DNA from: CAVVWJ01 sp965652025
Lineage (GTDB): Bacteria; Gemmatimonadota; Gemmatimonadetes; Gemmatimonadales; GWC2-71-9
Direction of reading: 5' to 3'
DNA: 58,588 nt
Assembly: GCA_965652025.1 (NCBI GenBank)
Contig: CBFGTM010000016.1
Coordinates: forward strand, 1 to 58,588
The position numbers were made by a program, and so were the translations under genes. The notes under the pieces are model-generated. The model saw nothing but the letters and a program-made list of their open reading frames with translations, made no database searches and had not been told where the DNA came from. Within the stretch, counting starts at the first letter, position 1; each line of letters opens with the position of its first letter. Positions 48,531 to 57,895 of this stretch are shown here, piece by piece.

Positions 48531-48744
48531 GACCTATTCTAGGGTGATGGACCGAACAGGGCACTCCGATTCTTGCGCTCAAAGTTGGGCAGGGGCGCCG
48601 TCCTATCCTTTGGTGCAATTGTCTTGCTCCTGGGGCCTGCCATTTTGGGCCAAGAGGTCGCGCCCTGAGCCCTCGATCCCTTAATAGTCGAATCCCAAAC
48701 CTGGTGGGTCCGTTGTGACGCACTCATCGGCAGTCGGTTCGAGC

Positions 48745-49395
48745 ATGACCCGTTATGATATTGTCTTGCTGGGACTCACCGGGCTGGTGGCCCTGGGTAG
48801 CGCCTGCCATCCTGACGAGCCGACCAGCGTCGCAGAATTGGACGTCGTCGCCACCGCTCACGACGACACGGTGAACTTCGCCAACATCGGGACCTTCGTC
48901 ATGCCGGACTCGGTGGTGGAGATCGTCCCTCCGGAGAGCGTTGCGACCGCCCTGCCCTTCAACCACGCATACGATCAGCTGATTCTGGATGGCGTAGCGG
49001 CGAAGTTGGCCGAGCTGGGCTATACCCGGCTGCCGTCATTCGCCGCGGGTACTCCTGACGTGGTAGTTCTGATCAAGGGAGTCGCGGTCCAGAACACCGA
49101 CGTCTACGTGAGCTACCCCTGGTGGGGCTACTGGGGCTGGTACGGCTGGCCCTGCTGTTACGGTCCGGGCTGGGGTGCTGGCTATCCGGTCGTTTCCGTT
49201 TCACAGTACGACGTCGGCACCATCGCGATCGACATGTGGGATCTGCGGCGCGCCGACCCGGTTGCCATGCAGATCCCTGCCATCTGGACCGCGGCGCTGC
49301 GCGGGCTGCTGGAGGGGTCGGCTGTTGATGCGCCGTTCCGCATCGACCAGGCCATCGACCGTGCCTTTGCTCAGTCACCTTACCTCGCTCACTAG
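48745..49395 (+). CDS. DUF4136 lipoprotein
   Basis: A protein of 216 residues from ATG at 48745; GTG 48715 would add ten. Lipobox GSAC at Cys21. DUF4136-like pattern: NFANIGTFVMPDSVVEI, LILDGVAAKLAELGYTRLP, and VVVLIKGVAVQ. An aromatic, glycine-rich loop (WWGYWGWYGWPCCYGPGWG) sits in the middle, as in many family members. It is probably an outer-membrane-associated lipoprotein. Followed after 16 bp by a barrel gene on the same strand. Confidence 0.88.
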   Translation: MTRYDIVLLGLTGLVALGSACHPDEPTSVAELDVVATAHDDTVNFANIGTFVMPDSVVEIVPPESVATALPFNHAYDQLILDGVAAKLAELGYTRLPSFAAGTPDVVVLIKGVAVQNTDVYVSYPWWGYWGWYGWPCCYGPGWGAGYPVVSVSQYDVGTIAIDMWDLRRADPVAMQIPAIWTAALRGLLEGSAVDAPFRIDQAIDRAFAQSPYLAH

Positions 49396-49411
49396 TAGCG
49401 GAGCACAGATC

Positions 49412-50014
49412 ATGAAGGCAGTTCGGCGGATCCTGGAGTCGGTCCTTCTGCTGGCCCCGCTCGCTACCAGTCCAGCGCAGGGTCAGACCTGGTATGCCCT
49501 GACGTATCAGCCGTCTCTGCCTCTAGGGAATACTCAGGACTTCACCGACAACTTCGGCTGGAGAGGCGTCGGTTTCGATTTCAAGAAGCCGGTCAAGCCG
49601 AACCTGACGCTGGGCCTCAGCTTCGGGTGGCATGTCTTCGACCAGCAGACCGACGAGGTCATTTCCGCCTTCGGGGTGGATATCAGCGGGGATCAGTTCC
49701 GCTACGTGAACTCATGGCCGGTCCTGGCCAACGTCTCGTATTTCTTCGGCACCCAAGGCCGCCCCCGGCCCTTCGTGGCTGCCAACGTCGGCACCTACAT
49801 CATGGAGCACCGGCTCGATATCGGTCTGTACTCCATTCACGAGACCAATTGGCATTTCGGGTTCGCGCCCGAGCTCGGTTTCGCCTTCCCCCTTCGCCCC
49901 GACCTCGCCGCGGTGCTGAACGGGCGCTACAACTACGCCCTTTCGGCCGGCAGTGTTGACGACCAGTCGTATGTCACCTTCGGGCTGGGAGTCGCCTGGA
50001 GCCGGGGCTTCTAA
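49412..50014 (+). CDS. Outer-membrane beta-barrel protein
   Basis: A protein of 200 residues from ATG at 49412. Signal peptide about 1-25 (SPAQGQ). An OmpA-like 8-strand barrel pattern follows: LGLSFGWHVFD, RPFVAANVGTYIMEHRLDIG, HFGFAPELGFAFPLRPDL, and a C-terminal strand ending in Phe (GLGVAWSRGF). It is co-transcribed with the DUF4136 lipoprotein. The open frame upstream of this ATG is a shadow of DUF4136. Confidence 0.8.
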   Translation: MKAVRRILESVLLLAPLATSPAQGQTWYALTYQPSLPLGNTQDFTDNFGWRGVGFDFKKPVKPNLTLGLSFGWHVFDQQTDEVISAFGVDISGDQFRYVNSWPVLANVSYFFGTQGRPRPFVAANVGTYIMEHRLDIGLYSIHETNWHFGFAPELGFAFPLRPDLAAVLNGRYNYALSAGSVDDQSYVTFGLGVAWSRGF

Positions 50015-50649
50015 CCCCTAGCCCGTCGGCGGCGGGCCGACTCCGCCCGCATCCGCTGCATCGCGTCCGTCTCCTGTCCTGAATAGCGCTCGTCTCGCCA
50101 GGGGTCGGCCCGCAGGTGATATCCGTTGACCTCCCAGAATCCGGGCGCGTTGTGGTCCAGGAATTCGAATCCGCGGACCCACTTGGCGCTCTTCCAGAAG
50201 TAGAGCCGGGGAACGACCAGCCGGCAGGGCCCGCCATGCTCCACTGGAAGGTCCTCTCCATCGTGGCGGTAGGCTAGAAGCACATCGTCGCCCTGCAGAT
50301 CCGAGAGCAACAAGTTGGTGGTGTAGTCTGGGTCGGCATGTACCATCACTGCGAGGGCCGCGGGCAGAACCGCCACCCGGCGGAGAATCTCCGACAACGC
50401 GACCCCTTCCCAGCGATTGTCGTACCGGCTCCACCGGGTGACGCAGTGCACGTCGGAGGTGATCGCTACCCGGGGCAGCCGAAGGAACTCGGACCAGCTC
50501 CAGGTTACCGGCTCCTCCACCAGGCCGAAGCAGCGAAAGCTCCAGCTCGTAAGGTCGAGCTTCGGAGTCTCCCCGTAGGTGAGGACCGGCCACTTCCGGG
50601 TCAGCACCTGCCCCGGAGGAAGCCGCTCGGTCGGTCTAGCTTGAGTCAC
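50011..50649 (-). CDS. Sulfite-oxidase-like molybdopterin oxidoreductase
   Basis: A cytoplasmic 212-residue protein that matches the oxidoreductase molybdopterin-binding domain of sulfite oxidase: DVHCVTRWS with Cys69 as likely Mo ligand, WEGVALSEIL, EHGGPCRLVVPRLYFWKSAKWVRG. No signal peptide and no dimerisation domain are present, as in other stand-alone small members. Its redox substrate is unknown. It overlaps the barrel gene end by 4 bp in convergent orientation. Confidence 0.88.
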   Translation of the reverse strand: MTQARPTERLPPGQVLTRKWPVLTYGETPKLDLTSWSFRCFGLVEEPVTWSWSEFLRLPRVAITSDVHCVTRWSRYDNRWEGVALSEILRRVAVLPAALAVMVHADPDYTTNLLLSDLQGDDVLLAYRHDGEDLPVEHGGPCRLVVPRLYFWKSAKWVRGFEFLDHNAPGFWEVNGYHLRADPWRDERYSGQETDAMQRMRAESARRRRARG

Positions 50650-50767
50650 CGTTTCCTCGGGTGGCTGGACCAGTCACTCCAATCTCTGAGAGAGCACACC
50701 ACAAAAGAAGGGCCGCCGCGCGCTGGCGGCGACCCTCTGGTCGAGAAGACTCTGGTCTGGCCGCTAC

Positions 50768-53317
50768 TCAGGGGGTGAGCCAGTAGGAAACCTTTACGAG
50801 GAAAGTATTGTTGGCCCGCTGGCCGAACAGGTCGCCGAGATCGCCCCGAAGAGATTGGGTGCCTTCGATGTCCGATTCCGCTTCACGCCCCTGACTCCAC
50901 ACCAGGAACAAGGTGGAACCCGGACGGTACTCCCACCGGAACACCACGTTGGAGCGGAACTCCTGAAAGTTGAACCCGCCGGGGTTATCGGCGACAGCCG
51001 GGTCGCCGTAGGGACGGTAGCGCGCCGCATAGTCGCTCGCCCGGGCGTCAGCGATCTCCCGCACGTTGCTGTAGGTGCCCTTGGAGATGAAGGGCGAAGC
51101 ATAGACCTGAAGCGAGGTCGTGGGGGTGAAGGTGTACCCCAGACGCCAGGTCAGGGTAACAGTCTTCTGCTCCAGATGGGCGAAGGTATAGTGTTGGCCT
51201 CCGCTCAGGTCGGTGAAGGTGTCGAAGTACTGCTGGTCGTTGCGGTTCCGATTGAACGTCGCGCTGAGCGAGGTGGTGAATCGGGTGGACACCTTGAGCT
51301 CGAGCTCGGGCTCCACCTCGATCTCTTCGGAGCGGCCTCCATCGCCCCGGAAGTAATTCGCCGAGAGCGTGGGCATCAGCTTATGGCGGTTGTCCCCTTC
51401 GATCACGATCCAGGGCGACAGGTAGGGATCCTGTCGCACCGCCGGGCCGCCCCGGGCACAGCGATCGCAATACGTGGTGCCGAGCTGACCGAGCGTGCCT
51501 CCCAGATGCAGCCACCAGCGGTTGGTGAACTGCACGTGCACGTTGGTGTTGAAAGCCCGTTCCGTGGGGAGGCCGGCGAAGCTCCAATGCTCCCAGTTGT
51601 TGAAGTTCCAGCGGAGTTGCTGGTAGATCTTGTTGGGCTCAAACCAGGACAGGTTGGCCCACGTCGTCCACATCTGCTGATCGGCCTGGCGCAGGAACCC
51701 GATATCGTTGATCTCGAACCCAGGGGTCCGCCGCTGGTAGGCGGTCTCGAACCGCAGCCGCTTGCCACCCACCTTGGCGAATCGGAGCTCCTGGTTGGTG
51801 CCGGCCAGGGAAGTTCTGGTGGAGTCGAACGCCAGGTCGTCGTCGGGCCGCTGGTAGAGGTGAACCGGGTCTTTCTGCGTCAGGGCGATTGCGGCCGGAT
51901 CTCCCGCTACCCGGCTCAAATCGAACGATCCCGAGACCTCGTACCGGCCGTTGAAGCGCCAGCGAGCGTCCACTCCTCCGGTGTACGCGCTGCGATGCAA
52001 GTAGCCTGCGCTGGCAGCATCGAGCGACCGGTTCACCCCGGTCAGGATGAAGCCCACACTCCCCTCGCCCCGACGAAAGTCCTGGTTACCCCGAATCACC
52101 CCGTAGTTGGTGGTGGGCTCGAGCGTGGTGCCGCCCGGGCTGGCAACCCGATCGGTAAGCGCGTCGAGAACGCCGAGAGAGAAGCCGCCGGGCAGGCGCC
52201 CGTTCACCTTTCCCGCCGCGAGAATCCGGGTAGAGGTTGGGGAAGTCTCGTCGCCGTACACATCGGTGAGCTGGGGTGAACGGCCGACCCGCCGGGAGTA
52301 GAAGAGCCCTTCCCCCGTCTCACAGTCGACCACCACCACGCAATTCACCCGGAAGGTGAACAGTCCCTTGCCCTCGACGAAGAAGGGCCTTCTCTCCTCG
52401 AAGAAAGTCTCGAACGCGCTGAGGTTGAGCTCCGAGGGGTCAGCCTCCACCTGCCCGAAATCAGGGTTGACGGTGGCATTGAGCAGCAGGTTGGACGCAA
52501 TGCGGTACTTGAGGTCGCCGCCCAGGGTGAGGTCCTGCCGCTGCTCGAAGGTGGGAGAAGCGAGGTCCGGCTCGCTCTTGGCGACAACATACGGGATGAC
52601 CTCAGCCCGCCCAGGGCTGCCCAGACTATCGAGCCCGGTCAACTCGCCGAACTGGGAACTGAAGCCAGACCGCGAGGTCCGGTAGAGGGGCCAGGTGACC
52701 TCCGCGGTGTGGCGTTGGATGACTCGCCAGAAGAGCACCCCGAAGGTGCCACCGTGCTGTGACGAATAGTGCAGCTGGGAGAGCGGAATCCGGTACTCGG
52801 CGGTCCAGCCCAGCGAGTCGATCCGGGTTGCGGCGTCCCAGACCGCGTCCCACGCAACATCCTCATCTCCGTCGTTATAGATCGCGTAGTCCGCTTTGAC
52901 TCCGGCGGGATTGACGGTGAACTCGTATCCGGTTCGCCGGTCATGGTAGGGGTCCAACATCAGCGTTATGCGGTCTGACGGGGTCTCTTCGTCCCGCCGG
53001 GCGAGATGGCTTACGATGCTGTCGGGATGGGGGTCGAAGGAACGCACGAAGACGTAGAGATTTTCCTCGTCGTAGGCGACCCGGGCCTCGGTGCGAAACT
53101 TCGGCCGGGCGCCTTCACTCGGCTTGGCTTCGAGGAACTGGTCAATCACCGGGGTAGTGCGCCAGACCGGGTCGGTTTCGCGCCCGTCCAGGACCGGAGG
53201 CTCGGCGGCGCGGGTCGCCCGAACGGTGGTGGCGGTTGGAAGGGAAGCAGATTGGACCGACTGGAGGGCCAGTTCCTGTCCCTGTAGCATCAACAGTACG
53301 CTGAAAAGTCCTGTCAC
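50768..53317 (-). CDS. DUF5916 outer-membrane protein with N-terminal CBM9-like domain
   Basis: A protein of 849 residues from GTG at 53317, with a signal peptide (about 1-20). The CBM9-like sugar-binding domain is at about 30-220 (PPVLDGRETDPVW, ARVAYDEENLYVFVRSFD, GYEFTVNPAGVKADYAIYN). The DUF5916 barrel follows (about 240-849), with LNLSAFETFFEERRPFFVEG. Length and order match the family. It is probably a surface or outer-membrane protein that binds and passes carbohydrate; direct function is unknown. Confidence 0.9.
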   Translation of the reverse strand: MTGLFSVLLMLQGQELALQSVQSASLPTATTVRATRAAEPPVLDGRETDPVWRTTPVIDQFLEAKPSEGARPKFRTEARVAYDEENLYVFVRSFDPHPDSIVSHLARRDEETPSDRITLMLDPYHDRRTGYEFTVNPAGVKADYAIYNDGDEDVAWDAVWDAATRIDSLGWTAEYRIPLSQLHYSSQHGGTFGVLFWRVIQRHTAEVTWPLYRTSRSGFSSQFGELTGLDSLGSPGRAEVIPYVVAKSEPDLASPTFEQRQDLTLGGDLKYRIASNLLLNATVNPDFGQVEADPSELNLSAFETFFEERRPFFVEGKGLFTFRVNCVVVVDCETGEGLFYSRRVGRSPQLTDVYGDETSPTSTRILAAGKVNGRLPGGFSLGVLDALTDRVASPGGTTLEPTTNYGVIRGNQDFRRGEGSVGFILTGVNRSLDAASAGYLHRSAYTGGVDARWRFNGRYEVSGSFDLSRVAGDPAAIALTQKDPVHLYQRPDDDLAFDSTRTSLAGTNQELRFAKVGGKRLRFETAYQRRTPGFEINDIGFLRQADQQMWTTWANLSWFEPNKIYQQLRWNFNNWEHWSFAGLPTERAFNTNVHVQFTNRWWLHLGGTLGQLGTTYCDRCARGGPAVRQDPYLSPWIVIEGDNRHKLMPTLSANYFRGDGGRSEEIEVEPELELKVSTRFTTSLSATFNRNRNDQQYFDTFTDLSGGQHYTFAHLEQKTVTLTWRLGYTFTPTTSLQVYASPFISKGTYSNVREIADARASDYAARYRPYGDPAVADNPGGFNFQEFRSNVVFRWEYRPGSTLFLVWSQGREAESDIEGTQSLRGDLGDLFGQRANNTFLVKVSYWLTP

Positions 53318-53400
53318 CTGTCAGAACCCGGAGAAGTTTCACGGGTTTGACATCGGGTAGGTTAAAAAGGTTGTATCGGTGCCGCCTGGGGTAGGCAGCA

Positions 53401-53428
53401 CAAGGGCGGACATCTCTGTCCGCCCTTG
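53401..53428 (-). terminator. Hairpin after the zinc-metalloprotease gene
   Basis: A perfect 12-bp stem CAAGGGCGGACA / TGTCCGCCCTTG with a 4-nt loop, 27 bp past the metalloprotease stop. There is no T-tract. Confidence 0.55.
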
Positions 53429-53454
53429 GATTGGCGACTGGGACTGCGCGCCGG

Positions 53455-54408
53455 CTATGGAATGACTGCGGTCGGCTTGATCAACTTCTCCCGGTTCCCC
53501 AGATCGATCCGCTCCGCGCTCACGTCCCCAGCCACGCGCTCCTGGCGGCCGCTCATATGGTACTTCTCGGCCGGCGCAGTAGAAACGACGTAGCCCAGAT
53601 CCTGCATCGAGCCGATGGTCATGATGCTGAGAGGACTGCTGCCCAGGGCGATGAACCCGGTCATCAGCTCCTCGTCGAAGGTCTCCTCGTCCCAGTGAGA
53701 GAATCTGGTACCGGGCCCGCCGCCGTCCTCCACCGGTATCGAGTTCCCACGACCGCCCACGTCCTGATATCCGGCAAAGGCGGCGGGGCCCACGAAGCGC
53801 GGGTCCGCGTTGGTGCCCTGCAACAGGTTGCGACCGAAGTTCCACAGCGTCCCGATGCCGAGCACGTGCCCCATCTCGTGGGTGACGACTTCGTCGAGAA
53901 TCGAGTTCGCCTCGAGGAAGTCGAGGTCGGCAGTATCGAAGAACATCAGACCATACACCGTGAGAAAGTCCGCGTTCCGCACCAGGCAGGGACCGGCGGC
54001 TCCCAGGATGGCGCCCGGGCCGTCGATGGGCTGAAGCAGAACGTCGATGAGCACGTCGTCGATGTCGCCGTTGAAGCTGGGCGTCTTGAAGCTGTTCCCG
54101 CAGCTCCGGGCCGGGATTGTCCCGGTGGTGTTGGGGACGTCGCCGACAATGATGCTCTGCCATTTGGCGGCAGCGGTCTCGAAGAAGGAGCGCTGCGCCG
54201 CGGTCGGGGGGTTGATGAACCGCAGCGTGACCGTAAAGTCACCGACCGCGTTCGCCGAGGGACTGGTCACCTGCATGGTGCCCAGGACGGGGAGCTCGGG
54301 ATTGGCGTTGTTGGCTGGGGGGGTGGGAGAATCAGGAGCCTGGGTATCGACGCAGGCAGCAAGTGAGGCAGCGGCGAGAGCCGCGCCGAGACAAAGAAGG
54401 CGATTCAA
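53455..54408 (-). CDS. Leishmanolysin-like zinc metalloprotease lipoprotein
   Basis: A 317-residue lipoprotein (LAAC, Cys19). Catalytic zinc motif HEMGH at 177-181 (EVVTHEMGHVLGIGTLW), a third His at 238 (SHWDEETFDEELMTG) and the following Met-turn identify a metzincin related to leishmanolysin. FINPPTAAQRSFFETAAAKW and FDTADLDFLEA are common in secreted bacterial relatives. It would degrade extracytoplasmic proteins. It is divergent from the antiporter gene. Confidence 0.9.
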   Translation of the reverse strand: MNRLLCLGAALAAASLAACVDTQAPDSPTPPANNANPELPVLGTMQVTSPSANAVGDFTVTLRFINPPTAAQRSFFETAAAKWQSIIVGDVPNTTGTIPARSCGNSFKTPSFNGDIDDVLIDVLLQPIDGPGAILGAAGPCLVRNADFLTVYGLMFFDTADLDFLEANSILDEVVTHEMGHVLGIGTLWNFGRNLLQGTNADPRFVGPAAFAGYQDVGGRGNSIPVEDGGGPGTRFSHWDEETFDEELMTGFIALGSSPLSIMTIGSMQDLGYVVSTAPAEKYHMSGRQERVAGDVSAERIDLGNREKLIKPTAVIP

Positions 54409-54501
54409 GAGGTCCTCCGAAGTGAATTTTCGGGTGGCGTCAGATGAGGTCAGATAGCCTACGCCACTACCGATTTGTCGCTAACCGAGCCCAGTGTCAA
54501 G

Positions 54502-54558
54502 GGCGTAATTGTATAGCCGTGGCGAAATTGCAACGCCGTGGCGGAATTGCATCGCCGT
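54502..54558. promoter_or_regulatory. Three head-to-tail 19-bp units upstream of the antiporter gene
   Basis: Units at 54502-54520, 54521-54539 and 54540-54558 follow GGCGnAATTGyAnnGCCGT, in exact register. Each unit carries GGCG...CGCC-type outer arms. They lie 42 bp before the antiporter start and 94 bp before the metalloprotease start (other strand). Confidence 0.6.
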
Positions 54559-54599
54559 AGCCCTGCCGTGACTCCCCTTGCGCGACGAGATTAGGCCGA

Positions 54600-56138
54600 A
54601 TGCACCTCTTCGAATTGGTTATTGGGCTCTTGCTGGGCGGGGCCGCGCTGGCGGCGTTGGCCCGCCGGGCCAATCTCCCCTATCCGGCTCTCCTGGCACT
54701 CGCCGGAGCCGGCCTTGCCCTGGTGCCCGGAACCCCCACCGTCACTCTAGACCCCGAGCTTGCGCTGGCGCTCTTCATCGCCCCGGTACTGCTCGACGCG
54801 GCGTTCGATGCGTCGCCGCGGGACTTGCGCGAGCACTGGCGGCCGGTGGCGAGCCTGGCGCTGATCACCGTCGCGCTGACAGTCGCCGCCGTGGCGCTCA
54901 CCGTCCGCTGGCTGGCGCCCGAGGTGCCCTGGGCGGCGGCGATCGCGCTGGGAGCCATCGTGGCGCCGCCGGATGCGGCCGCGGCCATTGCGGTGCTCCG
55001 CCAGCTGCGACCGCCCCACCGCCTGCTGGTGATTCTTGAGGGGGAGAGCCTCTTCAACGACGCGAGCGCGCTGCTCATTTATCGGCTCGCCGTGGGAGCG
55101 GCGATGGGAGCCGCCGCCATCGGATGGGGGGTAGTGCCGACGCTGCTGCTGGTGAGCGCCGGCAGCGTGGTGCTGGGACTGGTCTTGAGCCGCATCACTA
55201 TGCTGGTGACTCCTCGCATCCACGACATTGCGACCTCTGTAATAGTTCAGTTCGTCGGCACGTTCGGAGTCTGGCTTCTGGCCGAAGCCGCACACTTGTC
55301 CGGAATCCTGACCATGGTGGTCTACGCCATGGCCGTAGCCCGCGAGGCGCCGACGCTGATTCCCGCCCGGATCCGGATTCCCTCCTATGCCGTCTGGGAG
55401 GTTGCCGTCTTCGTGCTCAACGTACTCGCCTTCATCCTGGTCGGCCTGCAGGTCAAGCCGATCGTAGCCAGCCTGCGGCAGTCCGAAGTGCTCGCCTACC
55501 TTGGCACCGCCGCGGTTGTCTGCCTGGTGGTGATTGTGGTGCGAGTGCTCTGGGTAATGCGGGAGGACCTCACTTGCTGGCTGCTGCGCGGGGCCGGCCC
55601 GACCGGGGGCGGACGCTGCGGCTCGACCCGCAATGCCGCGGTGGTGGCCTGGAGTGGGATGCGCGGCACGGTGTCGCTAGCAGCGGCTCTCGCGTTGCCC
55701 GCCGATTTCCCTCAACGTGACCTGGTGCTGTTCACTGCGTTCGGGGTGGTGCTCGGCACACTGGTGATTCAGGGCCTCACCCTCCGGCCGCTGATGCGCT
55801 GGCTCGGTCTGGAACAGGACGACGAGGTCGAGCGCGAGGTGCGGCTCGCCCGGGAGGAAACCGCCCGTGCTGCCGCCGCCGCAATGGACGGCCAAGGCGA
55901 CCAGAGCGGGCTCGCAAGGCTGGTGCGGCAGAGCTACGAGTCCCGACTGGCCGGCAGACCAAGCGCGGAGAGCTCCGGTTCCGCGGGCGAAGTTCTGCGC
56001 CGCGCGGTGGAAGCCGAGCGCCGGCGCCTGGTCGAGCTGCGGGCCGACGGCAGCATCGGGGACGACGCATTTCATCTGGTCGAAGAGGAGCTCGACTGGG
56101 CCGAGCTCAACGCCGAGGCCCTGCGCCGGCGGGGGTAG
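54600..56138 (+). CDS. CPA1-family sodium/proton antiporter
   Basis: A 512-residue protein with about twelve helices (1-410) and a hydrophilic C-terminal tail (about 410-512). LGAIVAPPDAAAAIAVLRQL holds the ion-binding Asp region and GESLFNDASALLIYRL the second signature; WSGMRGTVSLAAALALP is the conserved late helix. The tail is helical and charged. It exchanges Na+ or K+ for protons. It is a single gene with a tandem-repeat element upstream. Its last 32 bp overlap the convergent membrane protein gene. Confidence 0.92.
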   Translation: MHLFELVIGLLLGGAALAALARRANLPYPALLALAGAGLALVPGTPTVTLDPELALALFIAPVLLDAAFDASPRDLREHWRPVASLALITVALTVAAVALTVRWLAPEVPWAAAIALGAIVAPPDAAAAIAVLRQLRPPHRLLVILEGESLFNDASALLIYRLAVGAAMGAAAIGWGVVPTLLLVSAGSVVLGLVLSRITMLVTPRIHDIATSVIVQFVGTFGVWLLAEAAHLSGILTMVVYAMAVAREAPTLIPARIRIPSYAVWEVAVFVLNVLAFILVGLQVKPIVASLRQSEVLAYLGTAAVVCLVVIVVRVLWVMREDLTCWLLRGAGPTGGGRCGSTRNAAVVAWSGMRGTVSLAAALALPADFPQRDLVLFTAFGVVLGTLVIQGLTLRPLMRWLGLEQDDEVEREVRLAREETARAAAAAMDGQGDQSGLARLVRQSYESRLAGRPSAESSGSAGEVLRRAVEAERRRLVELRADGSIGDDAFHLVEEELDWAELNAEALRRRG

Positions 56139-56910
56139 CCTCACCTGCCACCGGCGCGAGCTCCCACCTGAGACCTGTCCGCCGGCGCAACTTCGCGAGG
56201 GCCAGCAAGTGCAGCAGCACCGAGACTGGTACCGCGAACGTGGGGACCAGAATCATGGGGAAAACGCCCATGGCCGCCGCAGGGTGGACGTTGGGTCCGA
56301 GCTCTGGTGCCAGGAACGGGGCCAAAAGCCCGCTACCCATTCCGACTGCAACCACAAGATCTACCAGTCCGGCCACATTCCAGGTGATGGCTAGTGCCCT
56401 TCGGCCCCACAGGCCTTGGGCGAGTGCCAGCGCCACCAGAGGTGCGGTGAGCCCCACGACAATGTCCCCCCATCCGGCCGGCAGCGCGAAGTGCGCCGGA
56501 AGTTGTCCTCGCGCGAGAAGAATCACGAACAGCACCCCGACCGTCCGGTAGAACTGAACTCCGATAATCGCGGGAAGTGACGCAGCCGACAGGACCGCCC
56601 GGAGGTCCCGCGAGAGTCCCACTGCCAACAGACCGAGGCCGATCGATCCCAGGAGGAACGACGGGATCAACGGGGTGAGAAACGACGGATTCCGGGTCAG
56701 GAGGGTCTCCGGCGCGGGGGCGAGAACCAGGGCCGCTCCCAGCCACACAGTGAGGAACAGCCCGCTTCCGATCCGAACCCTTCGCTGTCTGGCTGGGGAG
56801 AGCCCACTTCGACGTGCCCCGGCAGACAGGATCGTCCAGACACCGGCGGCGATCGCAACGTTGGTGAGCAGGGTAGCCAGCTCGATGTACCAGGGAATGA
56901 GCGGGATCAT
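56107..56910 (-). CDS. Membrane protein of unknown function
   Basis: A 267-residue integral membrane protein with about seven to eight hydrophobic segments (TLLTNVAIAAGVWTILSAG, FLLGSIGLGLLAVGLS, VGVLFVILLARGQLP, GWGDIVVGLTAPLVALALA, VAGLVDLVVAVGMGSGLLA). I do not recognise a named family. Its ATG overlaps the stop of the alpha/beta hydrolase gene (ATGA), so it is coupled to it and presumably under the same MarR control. Confidence 0.75.
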   Translation of the reverse strand: MIPLIPWYIELATLLTNVAIAAGVWTILSAGARRSGLSPARQRRVRIGSGLFLTVWLGAALVLAPAPETLLTRNPSFLTPLIPSFLLGSIGLGLLAVGLSRDLRAVLSAASLPAIIGVQFYRTVGVLFVILLARGQLPAHFALPAGWGDIVVGLTAPLVALALAQGLWGRRALAITWNVAGLVDLVVAVGMGSGLLAPFLAPELGPNVHPAAAMGVFPMILVPTFAVPVSVLLHLLALAKLRRRTGLRWELAPVAGEATPAGAGPRR

Positions 56911-57818
56911 AGCTGAACTCCTTCGTTCTTGATGTGCTCGGTATACGCCCCGTCAACGAACTCGGTCAGGTGCCGGACCAGTTCGTCCGGAGCGTCCAGG
57001 GCCAGGAAATGCCCTGCATTGGGGACCACTCGAAGCTGCGCTCCAGGGATGTCGCGCCTATTCGCCTCGCGCTCCTCCGGTCGGGACCAGTCGTGCTCCC
57101 CGTAGAGCAGGAGCACCGGCTTTTCGATGGTCCTGTACTCCGATCGTGCCGCCTCCCAGAGTGGCCAGTGCCGCACTAGCGACCGAAAGGCGCGCGAGTG
57201 CCCCGGACGGCTGCCGACCCGATACACCTCCTGCTCCAGCGCCGGGGGAATCGCACTCTCACGGTGCACGCCGCCGCGCAGGATTCGCCCTTCGACGACG
57301 GGGTTCCGGAGCGCCATGACTACAGCGCCGACAATTGGAATGGGGGCTGCACCGAGGATCAGGTTTGCCACCGCCGAGCTGCGACGAATTCCGCGGCCGC
57401 GGTCGTAGTCGTACGGATTCACCGCGACCACTCGCCCAACCCGATGGTTTTTGCGGGCTGCCAGGAGGAGAGCTACGCTGCCCCCGATTGACTCTCCCAC
57501 CAGCGTGGCGTCCGCAATGTCGAGCTGCTCCAGGAACCGGGTGACGGTGCGCACGAAGAGATCGGGGGTGTGAGGCATCCGCGGAATGTCGGACCAGCCG
57601 TGCCCGGGATAATCCAGCGCATAAACGCGGTGATGCCGCGCCAGCTCAGGAATGATTTTCTGGAACATGTCCAGTTGGGTCCGCAGGGTGTGCAGCAGAA
57701 CCACCGGGGGGCCTTCGCCGGTCACGATGTAGCGGATCCGTGCACCGTCGAGCGTGACATAGCGAATCGGGATCGTTGGCGCCCAGATCAGGGCGGCAGG
57801 AGGCTTGGGTGAGGACAT
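56907..57818 (-). CDS. Alpha/beta-fold hydrolase
   Basis: A protein of 303 residues from ATG at 57818, preceded by AGGAG; the open frame extends upstream into the operator region. Nucleophile Ser in VGESIGGSVALLLA, acid in LYGEHDWSRPEE, His in PNAGHFLALD. GPPVVLLHTLRTQLDMF and YALDYPGHGWSDIP complete the haloperoxidase/epoxide-hydrolase-like pattern. No signal peptide. First gene of a two-gene unit directly behind a MarR operator. Confidence 0.9.
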   Translation of the reverse strand: MSSPKPPAALIWAPTIPIRYVTLDGARIRYIVTGEGPPVVLLHTLRTQLDMFQKIIPELARHHRVYALDYPGHGWSDIPRMPHTPDLFVRTVTRFLEQLDIADATLVGESIGGSVALLLAARKNHRVGRVVAVNPYDYDRGRGIRRSSAVANLILGAAPIPIVGAVVMALRNPVVEGRILRGGVHRESAIPPALEQEVYRVGSRPGHSRAFRSLVRHWPLWEAARSEYRTIEKPVLLLYGEHDWSRPEEREANRRDIPGAQLRVVPNAGHFLALDAPDELVRHLTEFVDGAYTEHIKNEGVQL

Positions 57819-57856
57819 CGGGGCTCCTCTCGTCAGGTGTTCACCAAGGAAGATAG

Positions 57857-57868
57857 GTGTATATACAC
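57857..57868. promoter_or_regulatory. Probable MarR operator 1
   Basis: The perfect 12-bp palindrome GTGTATATACAC lies between the MarR gene and the hydrolase gene, 38 bp before the hydrolase start. It is nearly identical to the site at 58366. Confidence 0.75.
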
Positions 57869-57895
57869 GTTTGTTCTCAAAAAAAGACCGCCCAG

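Noticed and set aside
49175..49411. Upstream extension of the barrel frame at 49412
   Set aside because: It overlaps the DUF4136 gene in another frame; the ATG at 49412 starts a proper signal peptide.
50707..50745. Imperfect hairpin upstream of the sulfite-oxidase-like gene
   Set aside because: The stem needs mismatches and has no T-tract; not convincing as a terminator or regulatory RNA.
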